64,000 nucleotides of DNA from positions 5,269,001 through 5,333,000 of the forward strand of contig NZ_LT629689.1 in assembly GCF_900102035.1 (NCBI RefSeq). Reading direction: 5' to 3'. This DNA comes from Pseudomonas extremaustralis (GTDB lineage Bacteria > Pseudomonadota > Gammaproteobacteria > Pseudomonadales > Pseudomonadaceae). The translations under genes were made by a program, and so were the position numbers. The notes beneath the pieces are model-generated. The model was not told the origin of the DNA and did no database searches. It saw nothing but the letters and a program-made list of their open reading frames with translations. Of the stretch, positions 18,787-29,133 are shown piece by piece. The stretch's first letter is position 1, and each line of letters begins with the position of its first letter.

Positions 18787-19581
18787 ATGAGCATCGTTCG
18801 TAGCGACAAGCCCTTCGTCCTGGCCGGCCGTACCTACCAGTCCCGTCTGCTGGTCGGTACCGGCAAGTACCGCGACATGGAAGAAACCCGCCTGGCCATC
18901 GAAGCCTCGGGCGCCGAGATCGTCACGTTCGCCGTGCGCCGCACCAACCTGGGCCAGATCGAAGGCGAGCCGAACCTGCTCGAAGTCCTGTCGCCTGATC
19001 GCTACACCTTCCTGCCGAACACCGCCGGTTGCTATGACGCCATCGAAGCCGTGCGCACCTGCCGCCTGGCCCGCGAGCTGCTCGACGGCCACAAGCTGGT
19101 GAAGCTGGAAGTGCTGGCCGACCAGAAAACCCTGTTCCCCAACGTGATCGAAACCCTCAAGGCCGCCGAGACGCTGGTCAAGGAAGGCTTCGACGTGATG
19201 GTCTACACCAGCGACGACCCGATCATCGCCCGCCAATTGGCTGAAATCGGCTGCATCGCCGTGATGCCGCTGGCCGGTCTGATCGGCTCCGGCCTGGGCA
19301 TCTGCAATCCGTACAACCTGCAGATCATCCTCGAAGAAGCCAAGATCCCGGTGCTGGTGGATGCCGGCGTGGGCACGGCGTCCGACGCCACCATCGCGAT
19401 GGAACTGGGCTGCGAAGCGGTGCTGATGAACTCCGCCATCGCCCATGCCCAGCAACCGATCCTGATGGCTGAAGCCATGAAACACGCAATCGTCGCGGGC
19501 CGCCTGGCCTACCTCGCCGGTCGCATGCCGAAAAAACTCTACGCCAGCGCCTCTTCGCCGCTGGATGGTCTGATCAAGTAA
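18787..19581 (+). CDS. thiG: Thiazole synthase ThiG
   Basis: ThiG condenses 1-deoxy-xylulose-5-phosphate, dehydroglycine and ThiS-thiocarboxylate sulfur into the thiazole phosphate of thiamine. The 264-residue TIM-barrel protein shows [10 protein letters not shown] at the N terminus, LVKLEVL with the Schiff-base Lys, [14 protein letters not shown] and [19 protein letters not shown] for phosphate binding. It is paired with thiS and lies 9 bp before trmB, probably in one transcript. Confidence 0.97.
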   Translation: MSIVRSDKPFVLAGRTYQSRLLVGTGKYRDMEETRLAIEASGAEIVTFAVRRTNLGQIEGEPNLLEVLSPDRYTFLPNTAGCYDAIEAVRTCRLARELLDGHKLVKLEVLADQKTLFPNVIETLKAAETLVKEGFDVMVYTSDDPIIARQLAEIGCIAVMPLAGLIGSGLGICNPYNLQIILEEAKIPVLVDAGVGTASDATIAMELGCEAVLMNSAIAHAQQPILMAEAMKHAIVAGRLAYLAGRMPKKLYASASSPLDGLIK

Positions 19582-19590
19582 GAGCCATTG

Positions 19591-20316
19591 ATGACTGAAT
19601 CAAACGAAACGCCGAACACCGTGGAACAGGGCGACGAGTCCAAGCACCGCCGCATCAAGAGTTTTGTGATGCGCGCCGGTCGCATGACCGAAGGCCAGCA
19701 AAAGGGCCTGGAACAAGGCACGCCACTGTTCGTCCTGCCCCTGGCCGATGCGCCGGTGGACTACGACCAGGTGTTCGGCCGTTCGGCCCCGCGCTCCCTG
19801 GAAATCGGCTTCGGCATGGGGCACTCCCTGCTGGAAATGGCCGCCGCCGCGCCGGAACAGGATTTCATCGGTGTGGAAGTGCACCGCCCGGGTGTCGGTG
19901 CGCTGCTCAACGGCGTGCTGACCCAAGGCCTGACCAACCTGCGGGTCTATGACTGCGACGCGATCGAAGTGCTCAACCGCTGCATCGCCGACAACAGCCT
20001 CGACCGTCTGATGCTGTTTTTCCCCGACCCGTGGCACAAAAGCCGTCACCACAAGCGCCGCATCGTCCAGGCTTCCTTCGCGGAACTGGTGCGCAGCAAG
20101 CTCAAGGTCGGCGGCGTCCTGCACATGGCTACCGACTGGGAACCCTATGCGGAATACATGCTGGAAGTGATGAACGTCGCCCCCGGCTACCGCAACCTGG
20201 CCGAAGATGGCAAATGCGTGCCACGTCCGGCCGAGCGCCCGGTCACCAAGTTCGAGCGTCGTGGCGAGCGGTTGGGGCATGGGGTGTGGGATCTGAAGTT
20301 CGAGAAAGTCGACTAA
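19591..20316 (+). CDS. trmB: tRNA (guanine46-N7)-methyltransferase
   Basis: TrmB methylates N7 of G46 in the tRNA variable loop. The 241-residue protein has the SAM motif [15 protein letters not shown], and the signature [15 protein letters not shown] followed by TKFERRG near the C terminus. I use the ATG at 19591; a TTG one codon earlier is possible but unnecessary. The gene ends before a strong terminator hairpin. Confidence 0.97.
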   Translation: MTESNETPNTVEQGDESKHRRIKSFVMRAGRMTEGQQKGLEQGTPLFVLPLADAPVDYDQVFGRSAPRSLEIGFGMGHSLLEMAAAAPEQDFIGVEVHRPGVGALLNGVLTQGLTNLRVYDCDAIEVLNRCIADNSLDRLMLFFPDPWHKSRHHKRRIVQASFAELVRSKLKVGGVLHMATDWEPYAEYMLEVMNVAPGYRNLAEDGKCVPRPAERPVTKFERRGERLGHGVWDLKFEKVD

Positions 20317-20345
20317 CAAGTCATTGGCTTGGAATGCGGTAAGAA

Positions 20346-20383
20346 ATGTGGGAGGGGGTCAGCCCCCTCCCACATTTTTTTTG
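20346..20383. terminator. Bidirectional terminator derived from a REP sequence
   Basis: A perfect 14-bp stem (20346-20359 with 20364-20377) closes a 4-base loop and is followed by eight T residues. It lies between the convergent trmB and DUF3392 genes. The stem is the GTGGGAGGGGG half of the local REP family. Confidence 0.85.
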
Positions 20384-20397
20384 TGTTGGGTTTGAGA

Positions 20398-20721
20398 TCA
20401 GCGGCGGTCGGCGACGACGCCAATCAACACCAGCACCACCACCAGCACCGGCGCCAGGCTGTAGTTATTGAACTGGCTCAGCCCCCGCACAATCCACGGC
20501 GTGGCGTAGATCAACGCCGCGCCGCTGCCGATCATGCACAGCAATGCCATCAACGGGACGCGCAACGCGCCGGCGATGCTGCCCAGGCGTGCTTCCACCC
20601 AGCCCTTGATGTCGGCGCCGAACAGCACCAGCAAACAGCCGACGAGAGCCAGGGAGATTTCCGACAGGTTGCTGCGGCTCCAGCGGGATACGGTGGCGAG
20701 CAGGTCGAGTACCAGATCCAT
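20398..20721 (-). CDS. DUF3392 membrane protein
   Basis: A 107-residue protein with three or four hydrophobic segments (about 20-40, 50-75 and 85-105). It matches the DUF3392 family of small pseudomonad inner-membrane proteins by length and by the segment LALVGCLLVLFGADIKGWVE. Function unknown. It lies 19 bp downstream of hemW, at the end of the leftward hemW-rdgB group. Confidence 0.8.
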   Translation of the reverse strand: MDLVLDLLATVSRWSRSNLSEISLALVGCLLVLFGADIKGWVEARLGSIAGALRVPLMALLCMIGSGAALIYATPWIVRGLSQFNNYSLAPVLVVVLVLIGVVADRR

Positions 20722-20740
20722 TCGATTTCCTTAAGAGCGA

Positions 20741-21943
20741 TCAGCTCAAAAACTTCTGCAACAGGTCATTGAGAAAGAGTTGCCCGCGGTCGGTGGCCGC
20801 CAGACGTGACGGTTCGACCTGCATTAAGCCACTTTGTTCTGCCTCGCGGCGTGCCGCGTCCAGGCTCGCCAGGTCGAGGCCGGTACGTTCGCTGTAGAGT
20901 CTGGCTTCGACCCCTTCGGTCAGGCGCAGGGCGTTCATCAGGAACTCGAACGGCAGTTCTTCGTTGCTCAGCTCGTTCGCGCCGGCCAGGAAGCTTTTGG
21001 CCGGGTTGAGGTAGTCCTTGGGCGCGCGGGTCTTCCAGGTGCGCACGATGCGCCCGTCCGGATGGCTGAGCTTGCCGTGGGCGCCGGCGCCAATGCCGAT
21101 AAAGTCGCCAAAGCTCCAGTAGTTGAGGTTATGCCGCGCCGCACGGCCCGGTTGGGCGTAGGCCGAGACTTCATATTGTGCGTAACCGTGTTCGGCAAGC
21201 AGCGCCTGGCCGGCTTCCTGGATGTCCCACAGGGTGTCGTCTTCCGGCAGCGTCGGCGGCTGGTTCCAGAACACGGTGTTGGGTTCCAGGGTCAGTTGGT
21301 ACCAGGACAAATGCGTGGGCTTTAGCGCGATCGCCTGGCGCAGGTCGCTCAGGGCGTCGTCCAGGGACTGATCGGGCAGCCCGTGCATCAGGTCCAGGTT
21401 GAAGTTGTCGAACCCGGCCTGGCGCGCCATGCCGGCGGCGCGCACGGCTTCGTCTCCGTTGTGGATGCGGCCCAGGGCCTCGAGCTTTGCCTGCTGGAAG
21501 CTCTGGATGCCGATGGACAGCCGGTTGATCCCCAGCTTGCGGTACGCCACGAACTTCTCTTGCTCGAAGGTGCCGGGGTTGGCTTCCAGGGTGATCTCAA
21601 TGTCGTCGGCAAACGGGATGCGCGCTTCCACGCCTTTGAGCAAACGGCCCAACGCCACCGCGCTGAACAGGCTGGGCGTGCCGCCGCCAAAGAAGATCGA
21701 ACTCAGCGTTCTGCCATGAACAGCGTGCAGGTCCTGGTCGAGGTCGGCCAGCAGCGCGTCGACGTATTCTTCTTCCGGCAATACGGGGCTGGCGGTATGG
21801 GAGTTGAAGTCGCAATACGGGCATTTGCGCACGCACCACGGGATATGGATATACAGCGCCAGGGGCGGCAGATGGGGCAGGGGCGCCCGGGGTGTTTGCG
21901 CACCGCCGTGGATCAGCGGCTGCGCAGAGGTGTTCCGGGTCAT
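20741..21943 (-). CDS. hemW: Heme chaperone HemW
   Basis: A radical-SAM protein related to HemN but acting in heme delivery to respiratory proteins rather than as coproporphyrinogen oxidase. The 400-residue protein has CVRKCPYC (CxxxCxxC), the SAM-binding GGGTPS, and the HNxxYW motif ([11 protein letters not shown]) that marks HemW. Typical of HemW, the extra cysteine of HemN after the cluster is absent (CPYCDFNS). It overlaps the end of rdgB by 4 bp. Confidence 0.94.
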   Translation of the reverse strand: MTRNTSAQPLIHGGAQTPRAPLPHLPPLALYIHIPWCVRKCPYCDFNSHTASPVLPEEEYVDALLADLDQDLHAVHGRTLSSIFFGGGTPSLFSAVALGRLLKGVEARIPFADDIEITLEANPGTFEQEKFVAYRKLGINRLSIGIQSFQQAKLEALGRIHNGDEAVRAAGMARQAGFDNFNLDLMHGLPDQSLDDALSDLRQAIALKPTHLSWYQLTLEPNTVFWNQPPTLPEDDTLWDIQEAGQALLAEHGYAQYEVSAYAQPGRAARHNLNYWSFGDFIGIGAGAHGKLSHPDGRIVRTWKTRAPKDYLNPAKSFLAGANELSNEELPFEFLMNALRLTEGVEARLYSERTGLDLASLDAARREAEQSGLMQVEPSRLAATDRGQLFLNDLLQKFLS

Positions 21944-22536
21944 TTCAAACCCAGGCGCTGGCGCAGCAACGCCATGGCGCGGGCGCGGTGGCTGATCTGG
22001 TTCTTGTCGGCCGGGCTCAGTTCGGCGCTGGAGACATTGCGCTCCGGTACCCAGAACAGCGGGTCGTAGCCAAACCCATGCTCACCGCTGGCCGCCTGCA
22101 GGATGCGCCCGTGCCACAACCCTTCGCACAGGATCGGCAGCGGGTCATCGGCATGCCGCACCAGGGCCAGCACGCAGACGAACTGCGCGCCGCGCTCGGC
22201 GTCCGGTACACCCTTGAGTGCGTCCAGCAGTTTGGCGTTGTTGGCCGCGTCGCCCTTGCCATCGGCATAACGCGCCGAGTAGATGCCAGGGGCGCCGCCA
22301 AGGAAGTCCACGGCCAGGCCCGAATCGTCCGCCAGCGCCGGCAGGCCGGAGATGCGTGCGGCGTTGCGGGCCTTGAGGATGGCGTTCTCGACGAACGACA
22401 GGCCGGTCTCTTCCGGCTCGACCTGGCTGAATTCGCCGATCGAGCGCAGTTGCACGGATTCGCCGAGCATGGCCTGCAGTTCTTTGAGTTTGCCGGCGTT
22501 ATGGCTGGCCAGTACCAGTTGAGTAAGCTTCATCAT
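21940..22536 (-). CDS. rdgB: dITP/XTP pyrophosphatase RdgB
   Basis: RdgB hydrolyses non-canonical purine nucleoside triphosphates (dITP, XTP), keeping them out of DNA. The 198-residue Ham1-type protein shows [12 protein letters not shown], the metal-binding ADDSGLAVD and [10 protein letters not shown]. Two consecutive ATGs exist (22536 and 22533), and the second overlaps the stop of the DUF4426 gene; I kept the longer. It forms an overlapping group with hemW and the DUF4426 gene. Confidence 0.95.
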   Translation of the reverse strand: MMKLTQLVLASHNAGKLKELQAMLGESVQLRSIGEFSQVEPEETGLSFVENAILKARNAARISGLPALADDSGLAVDFLGGAPGIYSARYADGKGDAANNAKLLDALKGVPDAERGAQFVCVLALVRHADDPLPILCEGLWHGRILQAASGEHGFGYDPLFWVPERNVSSAELSPADKNQISHRARAMALLRQRLGLK

Positions 22537-22967
22537 TCCGCCGGAAACAGTTCCTGGTTGAAACTGAAACCGTGGGCCTTGCCGCCGGTTTCAACGTTGA
22601 TGGTGAAAATTCGCACTTCCTGTTGAGGCACGGAGTAGGGGGCGAGGTAATAGATCGCACCTTTCTCGGTAATTTGCTTGAACGTCAGTATTTCGCTCTT
22701 GCCGCTCAAATCCTTGACCGTACCGGTCACCTGCGCCGACACGGGCGTGACGCCCTTGATCACGGTCACGTTGATCAAGCCTTTGTTCTTGCTGCGCACC
22801 ACACCCACCGCCTGGGCCGTTTCCGGTTGCAGGAAGCTGGAGGTGAAGGTGTTGTAGTGCACGGTGATATCGCCAAATTCCTTTTGACGCTTGCTGTCGA
22901 TGATGTCGGCGGCCATGGCGCTGGCGCCCAGGCACGCGGTAAGTAGAAAAACAGCCAGGCGATTCAT
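22533..22967 (-). CDS. DUF4426 periplasmic protein
   Basis: A 144-residue secreted protein with a signal peptide ending at about AMA (residues 17-19). The mature part is a beta-rich domain with [13 protein letters not shown] near its start and [13 protein letters not shown] at the end, as in DUF4426 proteins of Pseudomonas. No enzymatic motif. It sits between metW and rdgB, the same place as in P. aeruginosa (PA0388), but its role is unknown. Confidence 0.82.
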   Translation of the reverse strand: MNRLAVFLLTACLGASAMAADIIDSKRQKEFGDITVHYNTFTSSFLQPETAQAVGVVRSKNKGLINVTVIKGVTPVSAQVTGTVKDLSGKSEILTFKQITEKGAIYYLAPYSVPQQEVRIFTINVETGGKAHGFSFNQELFPAE

Positions 22968-22988
22968 GTTCGTCCTCCTCGAAAATAG

Positions 22989-23609
22989 TTAGACGGCAAT
23001 CTTGTGGTCCGTCAGGCCAGGGCTGCTGACCCGATAAATACCGATTTCACCCAACAGGTTAGGCCATAGTTTGCTCGCCCAGCCATGGCGATGCTGTTGA
23101 TCGACGGCCAGGCGGTTGATCACCTTGGCTTCACGCTCGCTGCACAGGGCTTCGAAGTCTTCGAAGGTGCAGAAGTGGATGTTCGGCGTGTTGTACCAGG
23201 TATAGGGCAGGAAGTCCGAGACCGGCATGCGGCCCTTGGTGGCCAGGTACCAGCGGCAGCGCCAGTGGCCGAAGTTGGGGAAGGTGATGATGCACTGGCG
23301 GCCCACGCGCAGCATTTCGTCGAGGATGCGGTCCGGGTAGTGCACCGCTTGCAGGGCCTGGGTCATCACCACGACGTCGAAGCTGTTGCTGGCAAAGTTG
23401 CCCAGGCCCTTGTCCAGGTCCTGCTCGATCACGTTGATGCCCTTGGCCACGCACTGGGCGATGTTGTCCGGGTCGTTTTCCAGGCCGTAGCCGGTGACTT
23501 GCTTGTTGTCGCGCAGCCAGCTCAGCAGTTCGCCATCGCCGCAGCCAAGGTCGAGCACGCGGCTGCCGGCGGGTATCCAGTCTTGGATGATGTCCAGGTC
23601 GGCTCTCAT
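22989..23609 (-). CDS. metW: Methionine biosynthesis protein MetW
   Basis: A 206-residue methyltransferase-fold protein that supports the activity of homoserine acyltransferase MetX. The SAM-like loop VLDLGCGDGELL is present, with DVVVMTQALQAVHYPD and FPNFGHWRCRWYLATKGRMP as family marks. It follows metX with 7 bp between them, forming a metX-metW pair. Confidence 0.95.
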   Translation of the reverse strand: MRADLDIIQDWIPAGSRVLDLGCGDGELLSWLRDNKQVTGYGLENDPDNIAQCVAKGINVIEQDLDKGLGNFASNSFDVVVMTQALQAVHYPDRILDEMLRVGRQCIITFPNFGHWRCRWYLATKGRMPVSDFLPYTWYNTPNIHFCTFEDFEALCSEREAKVINRLAVDQQHRHGWASKLWPNLLGEIGIYRVSSPGLTDHKIAV

Positions 23610-23616
23610 GGCGTTC

Positions 23617-24756
23617 TCACAGTGCGATTCGGTTCATGTAGTTGCTGAAGGCCTGCAGATAGCGCGGGATCGGAATCAGGAAGGCGTCGTGGCCTTGCGG
23701 TGCATCGATCTCCAGGTAGCACACGTCTTTGCGGGCCGCCATCAGCGCATCCACCAGCTCACGGGAGCGGGCCGGCGAGAAGCGCCAGTCGGTGGTGAAC
23801 GACATCACGCAGAACTTGGCCTTGGCGCCCTCGAAGGTTTTCGCCAGGTCGTCGTTATAACTCGCTGCCGGGTCGAAGTAGTCCAGTGCCTTGGTCATCA
23901 GCAGGTAGGTGTTGGCGTCGAAACGCCCGGAGAACTCCTCGCCCTGATAGCGCAGGTAGCTTTCCACCTGGAACTCGACGCTGTGGAAGTCGTAGTTGAG
24001 TTTCTCGCTCTTGAGGCCACGGCCGAATTTCTCGCCCATGGAGTCATCGGACAGATAAGTGATGTGCCCGACCATCCGCGCCAGCATCAGGCCGCGCTTG
24101 GGGATCACGCCTGCTTCCAGGAACGAACCGCCGTGGAAGTCCGGATCGGTCAGGATTGCCTGGCGCGCCACTTCGTTGAAGGCGATGTTCTGCGCCGACA
24201 GCTTGGGTGCCGAGGCGATGGCCAGGCAGTGACGCACGCGATCGGGATAGGTGATGGTCCACTGCAACGCCTGCATGCCGCCCAGGCTGCCGCCGATCAC
24301 GGCGGCCCATTGCGCGATGCCCAGGCGGTCGGCCAGGCGCGCCTGGCTGTGCACCCAGTCTTCCACGGTCAGCACCGGGAAGTCGGCACCGAAGGGCTTG
24401 CCGGTTTCCGGATTGAGGCTGCTGGGGCCGGTGGAGCCATTGCAACCGCCGAGGTTGTTCAGGCTGACCACGAAGAACTTGTTGGTATCGATGGGTTTGC
24501 CGGGGCCGATGCAACTGTCCCACCAGCCGGGCTTGCGCTCGTCAACGCTGTGAAAGCCCGCCGCGTGATGATGGCCGGACAGGGCGTGGCAGATCAGCAC
24601 GGCATTGCTCGCCGTGGCGTTCAGTTGACCGTAGGTTTCATAGATCAGGTCGTAGGCGGGCAGCGAACGGCCGCAGGCCAGGGCCAGCGGTTCGCTGAAG
24701 TGCGCCACTTGGGGCACGACCAGTCCGACAGAATCGGGGGGAAAGGCAGATGGCAT
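23617..24756 (-). CDS. metX: Homoserine O-succinyltransferase MetX
   Basis: An alpha/beta-hydrolase-fold acyltransferase that activates homoserine for methionine synthesis; the Pseudomonas enzymes use succinyl-CoA with MetW. The 379-residue protein has the nucleophile segment [26 protein letters not shown], and the catalytic Asp/His in [10 protein letters not shown]. Acyl specificity cannot be decided with certainty from sequence alone. A REP-derived terminator lies upstream, separating it from yggT. Confidence 0.94.
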   Translation of the reverse strand: MPSAFPPDSVGLVVPQVAHFSEPLALACGRSLPAYDLIYETYGQLNATASNAVLICHALSGHHHAAGFHSVDERKPGWWDSCIGPGKPIDTNKFFVVSLNNLGGCNGSTGPSSLNPETGKPFGADFPVLTVEDWVHSQARLADRLGIAQWAAVIGGSLGGMQALQWTITYPDRVRHCLAIASAPKLSAQNIAFNEVARQAILTDPDFHGGSFLEAGVIPKRGLMLARMVGHITYLSDDSMGEKFGRGLKSEKLNYDFHSVEFQVESYLRYQGEEFSGRFDANTYLLMTKALDYFDPAASYNDDLAKTFEGAKAKFCVMSFTTDWRFSPARSRELVDALMAARKDVCYLEIDAPQGHDAFLIPIPRYLQAFSNYMNRIAL

Positions 24757-24840
24757 CGACCCTGCTCTCGTTTAAATGAGGCGTAAGTCTAAAGAGCGGG
24801 GACCCCAGCGGCAAGCGAAGGCCTACCCGCGCACAGATAC

Positions 24841-24877
24841 AAAATGTGGGAGCAAGCCCCCTCCCACATTTTTTTAG
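24841..24877. terminator. REP-derived terminator between yggT and metX
   Basis: A 12-bp stem (24841-24852 with 24861-24872) with a short loop and T-rich ends on both strands. It probably terminates the proC-yggT transcript before metX. Confidence 0.75.
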
Positions 24878-24883
24878 CGTATT

Positions 24884-25471
24884 TCAGATCAGGCCAAACA
24901 GTTCCTTGGGCATGAAGGCATAGAACGCCAGGCGCGGGATCACCCAGCTTTGCACCAGTTGGATCGCGATGAACGCGAAGATCGGCGAGATATCCAGGCC
25001 GCCCAGGTTGGGGATCAGACGACGGAACGGCGCCAGCACCGGCTCGGTGATCTGGTAGACCAGTTCTGCGCCGGGGCTGCGGCTGCCGGGTGCGACCCAG
25101 GAGAGGATCACGCTGATGATCATCGACCAGAAGATGATCTTCAAAAACAGCGAGAAGATGCCGATCAGCGCCCAAGGCAACAGCAGCAAGGTGAAGGCCT
25201 GGTAGCCGTTGAGCATCAGGATCACCACGAATAGCAGGATCTGCAGCAGCAGCGCCAGCACCAGCGACGACATGTCCAGGCCGAACAGGCTCGGGATCAC
25301 CCGGCGCAGCGGCTTGAGCAGCGGTTGGGTGGCCTTGACCACGAACTGGCACAGCGGGTTATAGAAGTTCGCCCGCACCAGTTGCAGGATAAAACGCATC
25401 AGCACGATCAGCAGGTACAGGCTGCCCAGGGTCTGGATGATGAAGATGGCGGCGTCATTGATTCCGAGCAT
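24884..25471 (-). CDS. yggT: YggT-family membrane protein
   Basis: A 195-residue protein with two YGGT repeats, each with paired membrane helices (about residues 8-30 and 65-110, then 100-125 and 160-185). The second repeat has the characteristic VLSWVAPGSRSP and PFRRLIPNLGGLDISP. Family members are linked to osmotic tolerance or cell shape but have no agreed function. Its place after proC is the common proteobacterial arrangement. Confidence 0.88.
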   Translation of the reverse strand: MLGINDAAIFIIQTLGSLYLLIVLMRFILQLVRANFYNPLCQFVVKATQPLLKPLRRVIPSLFGLDMSSLVLALLLQILLFVVILMLNGYQAFTLLLLPWALIGIFSLFLKIIFWSMIISVILSWVAPGSRSPGAELVYQITEPVLAPFRRLIPNLGGLDISPIFAFIAIQLVQSWVIPRLAFYAFMPKELFGLI

Positions 25472-25538
25472 GTTTGGTTCCTATCTAGTCCAGTGCGTCT
25501 AGTCCAGTTGCGTCGAGTCCCGTTGCAGTCGGGAACGA

Positions 25539-26357
25539 CTATTTGCCCAGCTGTTCGGCCATCTCGGCAGAACGATGGGCTGCGGCCCCCAGTGCTTTTT
25601 CCACCAGGGCTTCGAAGCCCCCGGCCTGGAACGATTCGATAGCCGCCTGGGTGGTGCCGCCAGGGGAAGTCACACGGCGGCGCAATTCGGCGGCGTCCAC
25701 GTCGCTTGCGACGGCCATTTTCGCCGCGCCCAGTGCGGTCTGCTCGGCCAGTTGCTCGGCGATATCGCGGCTCAGGCCCAGTTTCACGCCGGCGGCGGTC
25801 ATGGCTTCGATCAGCAGGAAGAAATACGCCGGGCCGCTGCCGGATACGGCGGTGACCGCGTCCAGCTGCTGCTCCTGCTCCAGCCACAGGGCAATGCCCA
25901 CGGCGGATAGCAGTTGCTGGGCCTGGTCACGCTGTTCGGCGCTCACTTCGGCGGTGGCATACAGGCCACTCACGCCCTGACGCAGCAGCGCCGGGGTGTT
26001 GGGCATGCAACGCACGATCGGTTGCGCGCCGAGCCAGTTCTTCATGCTGGCGCAGGTGATGCCGGCGGCGATGGACACCACCAGTTGGTGCGGTTGCAGG
26101 CTCGGGCACAGGCTTTCGCACACGGCCTTCATGGCTTGGGGCTTCACCGCCAGCACGATCACGTCGACGCCCTGGATGGCCTCGGCGTTATCGGCGAAGG
26201 TTTCGATGCCGTGTTCGGCACTGACGCGGGCACGGGTGTCGGCGCCCGGGTCGCTGGCGCGGATCTGCGTGGCGTCCAGGCCCTTGGCCCGCAGGCCGCC
26301 GATCAGGCTGGCCGCCATGTTACCGGCGCCGATAAAGGCAATACGCGTGTTGCTCAT
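25539..26357 (-). CDS. proC: Pyrroline-5-carboxylate reductase
   Basis: ProC reduces pyrroline-5-carboxylate to proline with NAD(P)H. The 272-residue protein begins with the dinucleotide-binding IAFIGAGNMAASLIGGL and contains VLAVKPQ, RCMPNTPALLRQGVSGLYA and the C-terminal signature SGSGPAYFFLLIEAM. It lies 33 bp after yggS on the same strand, forming a yggS-proC-yggT group. Confidence 0.97.
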   Translation of the reverse strand: MSNTRIAFIGAGNMAASLIGGLRAKGLDATQIRASDPGADTRARVSAEHGIETFADNAEAIQGVDVIVLAVKPQAMKAVCESLCPSLQPHQLVVSIAAGITCASMKNWLGAQPIVRCMPNTPALLRQGVSGLYATAEVSAEQRDQAQQLLSAVGIALWLEQEQQLDAVTAVSGSGPAYFFLLIEAMTAAGVKLGLSRDIAEQLAEQTALGAAKMAVASDVDAAELRRRVTSPGGTTQAAIESFQAGGFEALVEKALGAAAHRSAEMAEQLGK

Positions 26358-26390
26358 GACAGGTCCTTATTCAGTGGGAAGTCAGCCATT

Positions 26391-27077
26391 TCACGGCTGG
26401 CCGTAGTCGCGGGCGCCAAACAACGCGGTACCGATCCGCACCCAGGTGGCACCCTGGGCGATGGCGGATTCGAGGTCGTGGCTCATGCCCATGGAAAGTG
26501 TGTCGAGCGGCAGGTTCAAGCTGGCTTGCAGGTCGCGCACGGCGGCGAACGCTGCGTCTTGTTCGGTCCGATCTTCGGTCGGCTCGGGAATCGCCATCAG
26601 GCCGCGCAGCTTCAGGCGCGGCAGGGCGCTGATGGCACGGGCCAGGGCCGGCAGGTCGGCGGGTGTGCAACCGGACTTGCTGGCTTCGCCACTGACATTG
26701 ACCTGGATGCAGATGTTCAGCGGCGGCAGGTCGGCCGGGCGTTGTTCGGACAGGCGTTGTGCAATTTTCAGACGATCCACGGAATGCACCCAAGCGAAGT
26801 TCTCGGCGATCGCGCGAGTCTTGTTCGATTGAATGGGGCCGATGAAGTGCCAACTCAAGGGCAGGTCGGCTAATTCGGCCTGTTTGCCCAGGGCTTCTTG
26901 CAGGTAGTTCTCGCCAAAGTCACGCAGACCGGCGGCATAGGCTTCGCGCAGGGCTTGTGCGGGTTTGGTCTTGCTCACGGCCAGCAGGTGGATGCTGTTT
27001 GCGTCACGTTGCACGGCGTCGGCTGCGGCGCGGATGCGCTGGCTAACCTGACCGATGTTGTCTGCTATCGTCGACAT
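26391..27077 (-). CDS. yggS: Pyridoxal-phosphate homeostasis protein
   Basis: A 228-residue PLP-binding protein of the YggS/PLPBP family, a single alanine-racemase-like barrel that buffers free PLP and affects amino-acid pools. The PLP lysine is in LLAVSKTKP, and DFGENYLQEA, WHFIGPIQSNK and SMGMSHDLESAIAQG are family signatures. It is divergent from pilT with only 57 bp between the starts. Confidence 0.95.
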   Translation of the reverse strand: MSTIADNIGQVSQRIRAAADAVQRDANSIHLLAVSKTKPAQALREAYAAGLRDFGENYLQEALGKQAELADLPLSWHFIGPIQSNKTRAIAENFAWVHSVDRLKIAQRLSEQRPADLPPLNICIQVNVSGEASKSGCTPADLPALARAISALPRLKLRGLMAIPEPTEDRTEQDAAFAAVRDLQASLNLPLDTLSMGMSHDLESAIAQGATWVRIGTALFGARDYGQP

Positions 27078-27134
27078 TCAAGATGCGCCCGTGGATATGG
27101 AGTCCGCGGCATTCTACTGGAAATGGAAAGCCCT

Positions 27135-28169
27135 ATGGATATCACTGAATTGCTCATGGCCAGCGTGCGCCGTGGCGCCTCCGACCTGCACGTGTCAGCC
27201 GGTGTGGCGCCGATGCTGCGGGTGGATGGCGAGGTCTGGCCGCTGGATGGGCCGGTACTTTCACCCCCGCAAGTGGCGGATTTATTGAGCCCTTTGCTCA
27301 ACAGGCACCAACAAAAGGATTTCGAAACATCTCTCGAAACGGATTTTTCCTTCGAGCTGCCCGGCGTGGCGCGCTTCCGGGCGAATGTGTTTCAGCAGGA
27401 TCGCGGCATGGGAGCGGTGTTTCGCACCATACCGACGCAGATACAGAGCCTGGAAGACCTCGGTCTGGGCGACGTGTTCCAGCGTATCGCCCGTTTACCC
27501 CGTGGCCTGGTGCTGGTGACCGGGCCGACCGGCTCCGGCAAGTCCACGACCCTGGCGGCGATGATCGACGACCTCAACCGGCACCGACGCCAGCACATCC
27601 TCACGCTGGAAGACCCCATCGAATTTATCCACACGCCGAAAACCGCGCTGATCAACCAGCGCCAGGTGCACCGCGACACCCATAGTTTTTCCACCGCCCT
27701 GCGCTCGGCGCTGCGGGAAGACCCGGATGTGATCCTGGTGGGCGAGTTGCGCGACCTGGAGACCATCCGCCTGGCGCTGACGGCCGCTGAGACCGGTCAT
27801 CTGGTATTTGGCACTCTGCACACCACATCGGCGGCAAAGACCGTAGACCGGCTGGTAGACGTGTTCCCGGCTGCGGAAAAGGCCATGGTCCGCACGATGC
27901 TGTCGGAGTCGCTGCAGGCGGTGGTGTCACAGGTGCTGGTCAAGAAGGTCGGCGGCGGGCGGGTGGCGGCTCACGAAATCATGCTGGGCACGCCGGCCAT
28001 TCGCAATCTGATCCGCGAAGACAAGGTGGCGCAGATCGTTTCGGCAATCCAGACCGGTGGGGCGCTGGGGATGAAGACGTTGGATATGAGCTTGAAGGCG
28101 TTGGTCGGCGCGGGGCTGATCAGCCGGGAGGATGCAATGGAGAAGGCGAGGGTGCCTGGGGATATATGA
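27135..28169 (+). CDS. pilT: Type IV pilus retraction ATPase PilT
   Basis: A hexameric ATPase that depolymerises type IV pili for twitching. The 344-residue protein has ASDLHVSAG at the N terminus, Walker A GPTGSGKST (near residue 130), the Asp/His boxes, Walker B DPDVILVGELRD and the C-terminal AIRNLIREDK needed for retraction. The start at 27135 gives the normal family length. The paralogue pilU, which usually follows pilT, is absent here; a terminator and a convergent gene come next. Confidence 0.96.
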   Translation: MDITELLMASVRRGASDLHVSAGVAPMLRVDGEVWPLDGPVLSPPQVADLLSPLLNRHQQKDFETSLETDFSFELPGVARFRANVFQQDRGMGAVFRTIPTQIQSLEDLGLGDVFQRIARLPRGLVLVTGPTGSGKSTTLAAMIDDLNRHRRQHILTLEDPIEFIHTPKTALINQRQVHRDTHSFSTALRSALREDPDVILVGELRDLETIRLALTAAETGHLVFGTLHTTSAAKTVDRLVDVFPAAEKAMVRTMLSESLQAVVSQVLVKKVGGGRVAAHEIMLGTPAIRNLIREDKVAQIVSAIQTGGALGMKTLDMSLKALVGAGLISREDAMEKARVPGDI

Positions 28170-28191
28170 GGTCTGGCGGGGGATGAACATC

Positions 28192-28227
28192 AAATGTGGG
28201 AGGGGGGAGCCCCCTGCCCACATTTTG
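28192..28227. terminator. REP-like hairpin between pilT and NlpC/P60 gene
   Basis: An imperfect palindrome with arms AAATGTGGG and CCCACATTT and a G-rich/C-rich interior. It separates two convergent genes and ends in T residues on the plus strand. Confidence 0.6.
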
Positions 28228-28247
28228 TAGCGTGCGTCAGCGCTGGA

Positions 28248-28883
28248 TCAGCGCTGAACGATCCGCAGGTTGTTGTGGTCTTTGGGCAGGACCCGCTTGG
28301 CGATCACGTAGTTCTTGTCCCAGAACGGCTTTTTCAGCGTATCAATGCTGACGGCCTTGCCACGACGCGGTGCGTGGATAAAGCGGTCGTTGCCCAGGTA
28401 GATGGCTACGTGGTTGACCTGGTGGCTCTTGAGCTTGAAGAACAGCAGGTCGCCCGGTTTCAGGTCCTTGCGCGCAACCTTCTGCCCGTGGCCGGCGGCC
28501 ATGGCATTGGATGTACGCGGCAAATCCACGGCCGATACGTTGTTAAACGCGTATTTCACCAAGCCGCTGCAATCGAACCCTTTACTTGGGCTGCTGCCGC
28601 CCCAACGATAAGGAGTGCCGAGCACGTTGACGGCGCGGCTAAGGACGGTGCTGCTTTGTTTGGTGTTGGCTGCCATCAAGCCTGGGGTGGCTTTACCGTG
28701 GGCCTTGCTCAGGTGAGTCGGGCGGCTGACGGTCGGCTTTGCCGTTTTGGCGGTGCTTGGCGTGCTGTGGACTTTAGGGGTGAAACCGTTGACGCTCGGA
28801 AGTCGTTGCTCACGATTGGTGGCGTGGGCGGCCAGTGGCATTAGTAGGCAAATGGTTAGCCATGTCTTGAAAAATGGTCGCAT
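28248..28883 (-). CDS. NlpC/P60-family peptidoglycan endopeptidase
   Basis: A 211-residue secreted cysteine peptidase. A signal peptide (about 1-21), a Lys/Thr/Ser-rich linker (30-80) and a C-terminal NlpC/P60 domain are visible. The catalytic Cys105 is in KGFDCSGLV, followed by His in VNHVAIYLG and RFIHAP. Such enzymes cut the gamma-D-Glu-diaminopimelate bond in cell-wall peptides. It faces pilT and has its own upstream region shared with the TM2 gene. Confidence 0.92.
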   Translation of the reverse strand: MRPFFKTWLTICLLMPLAAHATNREQRLPSVNGFTPKVHSTPSTAKTAKPTVSRPTHLSKAHGKATPGLMAANTKQSSTVLSRAVNVLGTPYRWGGSSPSKGFDCSGLVKYAFNNVSAVDLPRTSNAMAAGHGQKVARKDLKPGDLLFFKLKSHQVNHVAIYLGNDRFIHAPRRGKAVSIDTLKKPFWDKNYVIAKRVLPKDHNNLRIVQR

Positions 28884-29133
28884 TAGGCGTGGCTCTTATG
28901 GGTTTGCGCGCAACTTTATAACAGCTTTTTGTGTCGTTCTCAGGCCGTTTGTCGACTGAACCTTGGGGTCAAACTCAGGAAATACGCGACGAATCGCCGC
29001 AATTGTCCTGCACAAGTCAGGTGGCATAAGGCTTTCAGGGGAGGGAAGATACCATTTGCCGTACGTCGGGCGCTCGTAAAAAAGTCACAAAGAAAATGAA
29101 AAAATTTATCTATCGAGGCAAAAGAGGTACGCG